Origin: Ramlibacter sp. Leaf400
GTDB lineage: Bacteria > Pseudomonadota > Gammaproteobacteria > Burkholderiales > Burkholderiaceae_C
Direction: 5' to 3'
DNA: 33,418 nt
Assembly: GCF_001424545.1 (NCBI RefSeq)
Contig: NZ_LMQL01000011.1
Location: 4,631 to 38,048 of the forward strand
The notes under the pieces: generated by a model
Seen by the model: the letters and a program-made list of their open reading frames with translations, nothing else
Told to the model about the DNA's origin: nothing
Database searches by the model: none
Program-made: the position numbers and the translations under genes
Shown here: piece after piece, positions 29,698 through 33,418 of the stretch
Layout: each line of letters opens with the position of its first letter
Position numbering within the stretch: position 1 is the stretch's first letter

Positions 29698-30333
29698 ATG
29701 TCCGCCGTCTCGCTCGCCCCCCGCGCCCTCTATGAAGAGGTGGCCGAGCTGCTGCGCCAGCGCATCTTCCGGCGCGAGCTGGAGCCGGGCAGCTGGATCG
29801 ACGAGGTGCGCATCGCGCAGGAGTACGGCATCAGCCGCACGCCGCTGCGCGAGGCCCTCAAGGTGCTGGCGGCCGAAGGCCTGGTGACCATGAAGGTGCG
29901 GCGTGGTGCCTACGTCACCGAGGTGTCGGACCAGGACCTGGCCGAGGTCTACCACCTGCTCTCGCTGCTGGAGAGCGATGCCGCCGCGGTCGCCGCGACG
30001 CGCGCCACCGACGAGCAGCTTCGCGAGCTGCAGGCCCTGCACAAGGAACTGGAAGGCGCGGTGCGCAACCGCGAGAAGTTCTTCGCCGTCAACGAGCGCT
30101 TCCACATGCGCTTGCTGGAGATCGCCGGCAACCGCTGGCGCAACCAGATGGTGGCCGACCTGCGCAAGGTGATGAAGCTCAATCGCCACAACTCGCTGCT
30201 CAAGTCGGGCCGCATCGCGGAGAGCCTGGCCGAACACGGGCTGGTGATGAAGGCGCTGGAAAAGCGCGACGGCGCGGCGGCGATGCGGCGGATGCAGGAG
30301 CACTTCCGCAACGGGTTGGAAGCGGCGGGCTGA
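29698..30333 (+). CDS. GntR-family transcriptional regulator, FadR (FCD) subfamily
   Basis: This 211-residue regulator has a winged helix-turn-helix at about 10-75 (RIAQEYGISRTPLREALKVL as recognition region). It has an all-helical FCD ligand domain at about 80-205 with candidate metal-binding histidines, including one in NERFHMRLLEIAGN. FCD regulators often sense organic acids. It is divergent from mcm with an 89-bp gap containing an inverted repeat, so I infer that it controls the propionyl-CoA/methylmalonyl-CoA operon and itself. A T-run (30395-30400) after a small GC-rich stem downstream may end its transcript. Confidence 0.92.
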   Translation: MSAVSLAPRALYEEVAELLRQRIFRRELEPGSWIDEVRIAQEYGISRTPLREALKVLAAEGLVTMKVRRGAYVTEVSDQDLAEVYHLLSLLESDAAAVAATRATDEQLRELQALHKELEGAVRNREKFFAVNERFHMRLLEIAGNRWRNQMVADLRKVMKLNRHNSLLKSGRIAESLAEHGLVMKALEKRDGAAAMRRMQEHFRNGLEAAG

Positions 30334-30439
30334 GGCCACAGCGCGGCCTGGGTTTACAGCCGCCTGCCGAGCCACGGGGCCCTGCCGCCAGCGGTTTTTT
30401 GCTACCCTGCGGCGACTTGCCGACGCCGGAAGGAGCGCC

Positions 30440-31144
30440 ATGGACCGCCGCAGCTTCATCGAGTCTTGTGCCGCCCAGGCGACCTGCCTGACCACCGCGG
30501 CGGCCTTGCCGGCATTCGCTGCCGATGCGAAGCCCAAGGAATACGCCAAGGCTGTCTTGGTCGACGAACAGCGCCGGCCGCTCAAGGCCTCCAGCCTGAA
30601 GGCGCGCAGCAACTACGTCTTCCATTACCCGTTCGAGGCCACGCCCGCCTTCCTGCTGGACCTGGGCAAGGCCGCGGGCCCGCAGACGCTCACCACCCGC
30701 AGCCGCGACACCTACGCCTGGCCGGGCGGGGTCGGGCCGCGGCGCAGCATCGTCGCCTTCTCGGCGATCTGCGCGCACCAGCTGGTGTACCCGACCAAGG
30801 ACGTGAGCTTCATCAGCTTCCGCCCGAGGAAGGCCAGCAAGGGCGTGCGCGACGACCTCATCCACTGCTGCGCGGAGCACAGCCAGTACGACCCGGCCAA
30901 GGGCGCCCAGGTGCTCTCCGGTCCCGCGGAGCAGCCGCTGTGCGCGGTGCTGCTCACGCACGATCCCAAGGACGATTCGCTGACGGCCTACGCCACGCTG
31001 GGTGGCGAACTGTTCGACCAGTTCTTCCGCAAGTACCAGGCCAAGCTCAGCTTCGACGTGGGGCCGCGCGCGGTCAACCCGGTGGCCCGGGAAACCGTGG
31101 TGAGCGAACTCGAGCGGTTCTGCCGCAACACCATCCAGTGCTGA
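30440..31144 (+). CDS. Tat-signal Rieske [2Fe-2S] protein
   Basis: This 234-residue protein begins with a twin-arginine signal (MDRRSFIE, cleavage near AFAAD at about 29) and is thus likely exported folded. Rieske ligands are C111 and H113 (CAH) and C144 and H147 (CAEH), with an extra C143. The two boxes are 30 residues apart, longer than in most Rieske proteins, and box 1 lacks the second cysteine that forms the bc1-type disulfide. A GGAAGGAG site precedes the ATG by about 6 nt. No cytochrome partner is adjacent, so its redox role is unknown. Confidence 0.87.
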   Translation: MDRRSFIESCAAQATCLTTAAALPAFAADAKPKEYAKAVLVDEQRRPLKASSLKARSNYVFHYPFEATPAFLLDLGKAAGPQTLTTRSRDTYAWPGGVGPRRSIVAFSAICAHQLVYPTKDVSFISFRPRKASKGVRDDLIHCCAEHSQYDPAKGAQVLSGPAEQPLCAVLLTHDPKDDSLTAYATLGGELFDQFFRKYQAKLSFDVGPRAVNPVARETVVSELERFCRNTIQC

Positions 31145-31169
31145 CGGCCGGCGGCCCCGGCCGCTCGCG

Positions 31170-32138
31170 CTAGTCGGGCTTGGCGCCCGACTCCTTGACC
31201 ACCTTCGCCCACTTCGCCATCTCCGACTGCACCAGCGTGGCCAGCTGGTCGGGCGTGCCGGGCGCCGGCTCCAGGCCGAGCGTGGCGAGCTTCTCCTTCA
31301 CGTCGGGCAGGGCCAGCACGCGCGTGGTCTCGGCGTTGATCTTCATCTGCACCTCGCGCGGCAGGTTCGCCGGCGCAAAGAGAGCGAACCACGAGGTGGC
31401 CTCGAAGCCCGGCAGGCCCGACTCGGCCAGCGTCGGGATCTGCGGCGCGGCCGGCGAGCGCTGGGCGCTGGTCACCGCGATGGCGCGCAGCTCGCCCGCC
31501 TTCACCAGCGGCAGCGCCGACGGCATGTTGTCGAAGATCATGCTGATGCGCCCGCCCAGCAGGTCGGGGATGGCCTGCGCGCGGCCCTTGTAGGGGATGT
31601 GCTGCATCTTCACGCCGGCCAGCGTGTTGAAGAGCTCGCCCGACAGGTGGATCGAGGTGCCGCTGCCGCTGGAGCCGAAGGTGAGCGGCGTCTTCTTCGC
31701 CAGGTCGATCAGCTCCTGCGTCGTCCTGGCCGGCACCGTGTTGTTGACCACCAGCAGGTTGGGCGTGGACGCCAGGAAGGTGATCGGCGTGAAGTCGCGC
31801 TGCGGGTGGTACGGCAGGTTCGGGTAGAGCGACGCGTTGATGCCGTGCGTGCCGACGGTGCCGACGATCAGCGTCGCGCCGTCGGGCGCGCTCTTGGCCA
31901 CCAGGTCGGTGCCGATGTTGCCGCCGGCGCCCGGCTTGTTGTCCACCGTCACCGGCTGGCCCAGCGCCGCCCATTTGTCCGCCAGCACCCGCGCCAGCGT
32001 GTCGGGCGCGCCGCCCGGCGGGAAGGTGACGACGATGCGGATGGGCTTGGTGGGCCAGGCGTTCTGCGCGGCCGCGCCCAGCGAGGCGATGGCCAGGAGG
32101 GCGACGGTCAGCAACTGCCCCAGGCGGGTGGACTTCAT
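31170..32138 (-). CDS. Bug-family (tripartite tricarboxylate transporter) substrate-binding protein
   Basis: This 322-residue protein is a second Bug/TctC-type periplasmic binding protein. A signal peptide ends near residue 25 (ASLGAAAQ), and the mature part starts with WPTKPIRIVVTFPPGG. The [13 protein letters not shown] loop and HIPYKGR segment are conserved. I chose the ATG at 32138 because GGAG lies 9 nt upstream and the signal peptide begins there; nine more codons are open upstream. It is clearly diverged from the protein at 20566-21528, so the two are not a recent duplication. No transporter genes are adjacent. Ligand unknown. Confidence 0.93.
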   Translation of the reverse strand: MKSTRLGQLLTVALLAIASLGAAAQNAWPTKPIRIVVTFPPGGAPDTLARVLADKWAALGQPVTVDNKPGAGGNIGTDLVAKSAPDGATLIVGTVGTHGINASLYPNLPYHPQRDFTPITFLASTPNLLVVNNTVPARTTQELIDLAKKTPLTFGSSGSGTSIHLSGELFNTLAGVKMQHIPYKGRAQAIPDLLGGRISMIFDNMPSALPLVKAGELRAIAVTSAQRSPAAPQIPTLAESGLPGFEATSWFALFAPANLPREVQMKINAETTRVLALPDVKEKLATLGLEPAPGTPDQLATLVQSEMAKWAKVVKESGAKPD

Positions 32139-32230
32139 GCGGGTGTCTCCTTGTAGGTGGCCCATTCTGGCCAGGGCCCACGGACGAGGGCACCGGGAAA
32201 ACCGCAGGCGCGCCGCGGCGAAAAGCGCGG

Positions 32231-32965
32231 TCAGTCGCGGCGCACGAACACCACGATGTGCTGCCAGGGCAGCACGTTGGCCGTGCGCTCGTGCACGAGC
32301 GGATGCACCGCCATCTCGCGCCGGATCTGCGCCTCGCTCATCTTGTGCAGCGACTTGATGGGGACGGCCGGGTCTTCGGCCCGGTACTCGACCAGCACCA
32401 CGCGCCCGCCGGGCCGCAGGGCCCGCACGACGCCGGCCATCACCTCGACCGGGTACTCGAGCTCGTGGTACACGTCGACCAGTAGGGCGAGGTCCAGGCT
32501 CGCAGGCGCCAGCCGCGCATCCCGTTCGCTGGCCAGCACCGGGACGATGTTATCGACCCCCTCCCGCCGCGCCCGCGCCTGCAGCTGCTCCAGCATCTGT
32601 GGCTGCACGTCGACAGCCTGGACCGTTCCACCCGGCGCGACCAGCCGCGCGATGCGCCGCGCGTGATAGCCGGTGCCCGCGCCCACGTCCGCGACCTGCA
32701 TCCCCGGTGCGAGGCGCAGTTCCCGCAGCAGCAGGTCGGAGCGTTCCTGGCGTTCGCGCTCCTCACGCTCCAGCCAGGCCGCGCCCTGCCAGCCCATGAC
32801 GCCGGCGATCTCGCGGCCCATGAAGGCCTTGCCGATGCCGTCCGCACTGCGCGGCACGGTCTCGTAGCCCGAAGCGGCTGGCTGTGCGAACGCATGCGGC
32901 CCAACGCAAGCTGCCGCCGCCAGGCAGAGCTGGCGGCGGCGGAGCGAGAGAAGTTGTTGCTGCAT
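32231..32965 (-). CDS. Class I SAM-dependent methyltransferase with N-terminal export signal
   Basis: This 244-residue protein has a Rossmann methyltransferase core. SAM motif I is VADVGAGTG (91-99), the acidic residue at the end of beta 2 is in VQAVDVQP, and motif IV is LLVDVYHELE. The first ~28 residues look like a signal peptide: three arginines (9-11), the hydrophobic run LCLAAAACVG and a cleavage-like AFAQ. The RRRQL pattern is Tat-like. Export of a SAM-dependent enzyme is unusual because SAM is cytoplasmic. I chose the ATG at 32965, just before the signal; a GTG seven codons earlier is open. Substrate unknown. It lies 37 bp upstream of the next gene's 3' end. Confidence 0.85.
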   Translation of the reverse strand: MQQQLLSLRRRQLCLAAAACVGPHAFAQPAASGYETVPRSADGIGKAFMGREIAGVMGWQGAAWLEREERERQERSDLLLRELRLAPGMQVADVGAGTGYHARRIARLVAPGGTVQAVDVQPQMLEQLQARARREGVDNIVPVLASERDARLAPASLDLALLVDVYHELEYPVEVMAGVVRALRPGGRVVLVEYRAEDPAVPIKSLHKMSEAQIRREMAVHPLVHERTANVLPWQHIVVFVRRD

Positions 32966-33002
32966 GGGCCCTGGTCTCCAGTGCACAGGGCCGCGCCAGG
33001 GG

Positions 33003-33418
33003 TCAGAAGGCCGCGATCCCCGTCTGCGCCCGCCCGAGGATCAGCGCATGGATGTCATGCGTGCCCTCGTAGGTGTTCACCACCTCCAGGTTCACCAGGT
33101 GCCGGGCCACGCCGAACTCGTCGCTGATGCCGTTGCCGCCCATCATGTCGCGGGCCATGCGCGCGATGTCCAGCGACTTGCCGCAGGAGTTGCGCTTCAT
33201 GATCGAGGTGATCTCCACCGAAGCCGTGCCCTCGTCCTTCATGCGGCCCAGCCGATGCCGTTGCCGCCCATTAACTCGTCGCTGATGCCGTTGCCGCCCA
33301 TCATGTCGCGCGCCATGCGCGCGATGTCCAGCGACTTGCCGCAGGAGTTGCGCTTCATGATCGAGGTGATCTCCACCGAAGCCGTGCCCTCGTCCTTCAT
33401 GCGGCCCAGGCGCAGGCA
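33003..33418 (-). pseudogene. gcdH: Glutaryl-CoA dehydrogenase 3' end, broken by a local duplication (cut by window edge)
   Basis: The C-terminal ~83 residues (33003-33251) read as the conserved end of glutaryl-CoA dehydrogenase: [48 protein letters not shown]. This FAD enzyme converts glutaryl-CoA to crotonyl-CoA in lysine and tryptophan breakdown. Upstream, 33272-33418 encodes [11 protein letters not shown] to GNGISDE again in another frame, because 137 bp are duplicated at an offset of 158. Reading from the window edge, the frame runs off GISDE into an unrelated tail. Removing 158 bp restores a continuous normal gene, so an assembly error at the contig end is likely. Confidence 0.85.
33115..33409. 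repeat. 137-bp direct duplication within gcdH
   Basis: Positions 33115-33251 and 33273-33409 are identical except one base (G33153 versus C33311). The 21-bp spacer contains a third partial copy: 18 bp (33254-33271) identical to 33126-33143. The offset of 158 is not a multiple of three, so the reading frame is destroyed. The location within 10 bp of the contig end points to a misassembly rather than a natural mutation. Confidence 0.95.

Overview
The window looks like a contig from a high-GC betaproteobacterium of the order Burkholderiales, most likely family Comamonadaceae (Ramlibacter/Caenimonas/Variovorax-like). The evidence is the 16S rRNA fragment, the tripartite-tricarboxylate (Bug) binding proteins, the PhaZ1-type polyhydroxyalkanoate depolymerase and the typical family gene orders. 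The genus is inferred from memory of these families, not from a search.

Layout, left to right. 1-412 is the 5' part of a 16S rRNA gene on the minus strand, cut by the window edge. 413-906 is its leader and promoter region, which carries two separate perfect duplications of 99 bp each. 907-981 is tRNA-Val(CAC). 1024-7245 holds dnaQ and the iron-sulfur cluster operon iscR-iscS-iscU-iscA-hscB-hscA-fdx, all on the minus strand. The iscR promoter region contains a good match to a type 1 IscR site. uvrB follows (minus), then an aromatic/aspartate aminotransferase (plus), a LigB-type extradiol dioxygenase of the YgiD family (minus), an intracellular PHB depolymerase (plus) and an orphan RnfB-like ferredoxin (plus). 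A 33-bp inverted repeat lies between the convergent rnfB and CBS-domain genes.

14093-19342 (minus) encodes a three-gene 2-oxoacid oxidoreductase: an FAD/NAD(P)/Fe-S subunit, a fused gamma-alpha subunit and a beta subunit, joined by ATGA overlaps. A CBS-pair protein follows it. 19469-21528 holds a divergent pair, a D-cysteine desulfhydrase-like PLP enzyme (minus) and a Bug binding protein (plus).

21510-29608 (minus) is a complete propionyl-CoA to succinyl-CoA gene set, in transcription order: methylmalonyl-CoA mutase, an RHH/PIN toxin-antitoxin pair, meaB, pccB, pccA and an epimerase-like VOC protein. A divergent FadR-type GntR regulator (29698-30333) shares an 89-bp intergenic region with mcm, and this region contains a clear 8-bp inverted repeat that may be its operator. 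The right end holds a Tat-signal Rieske protein, a second Bug protein, a methyltransferase with an export signal, and the 3' end of glutaryl-CoA dehydrogenase, which is broken by a 158-bp-offset duplication at the contig edge.

Most of the window is core metabolism. The points most worth a second look are the toxin-antitoxin pair spliced between mcm and its chaperone gene meaB with stop/start overlaps, the putative operator in the mcm/gntR divergent region, several genes whose -10 hexamer lies only 6-8 nt before the start codon (possible leaderless mRNAs), the exported methyltransferase, and the duplications at both contig ends, which look more like assembly artefacts than biology. I did not find a clearly novel defence or mobile system.
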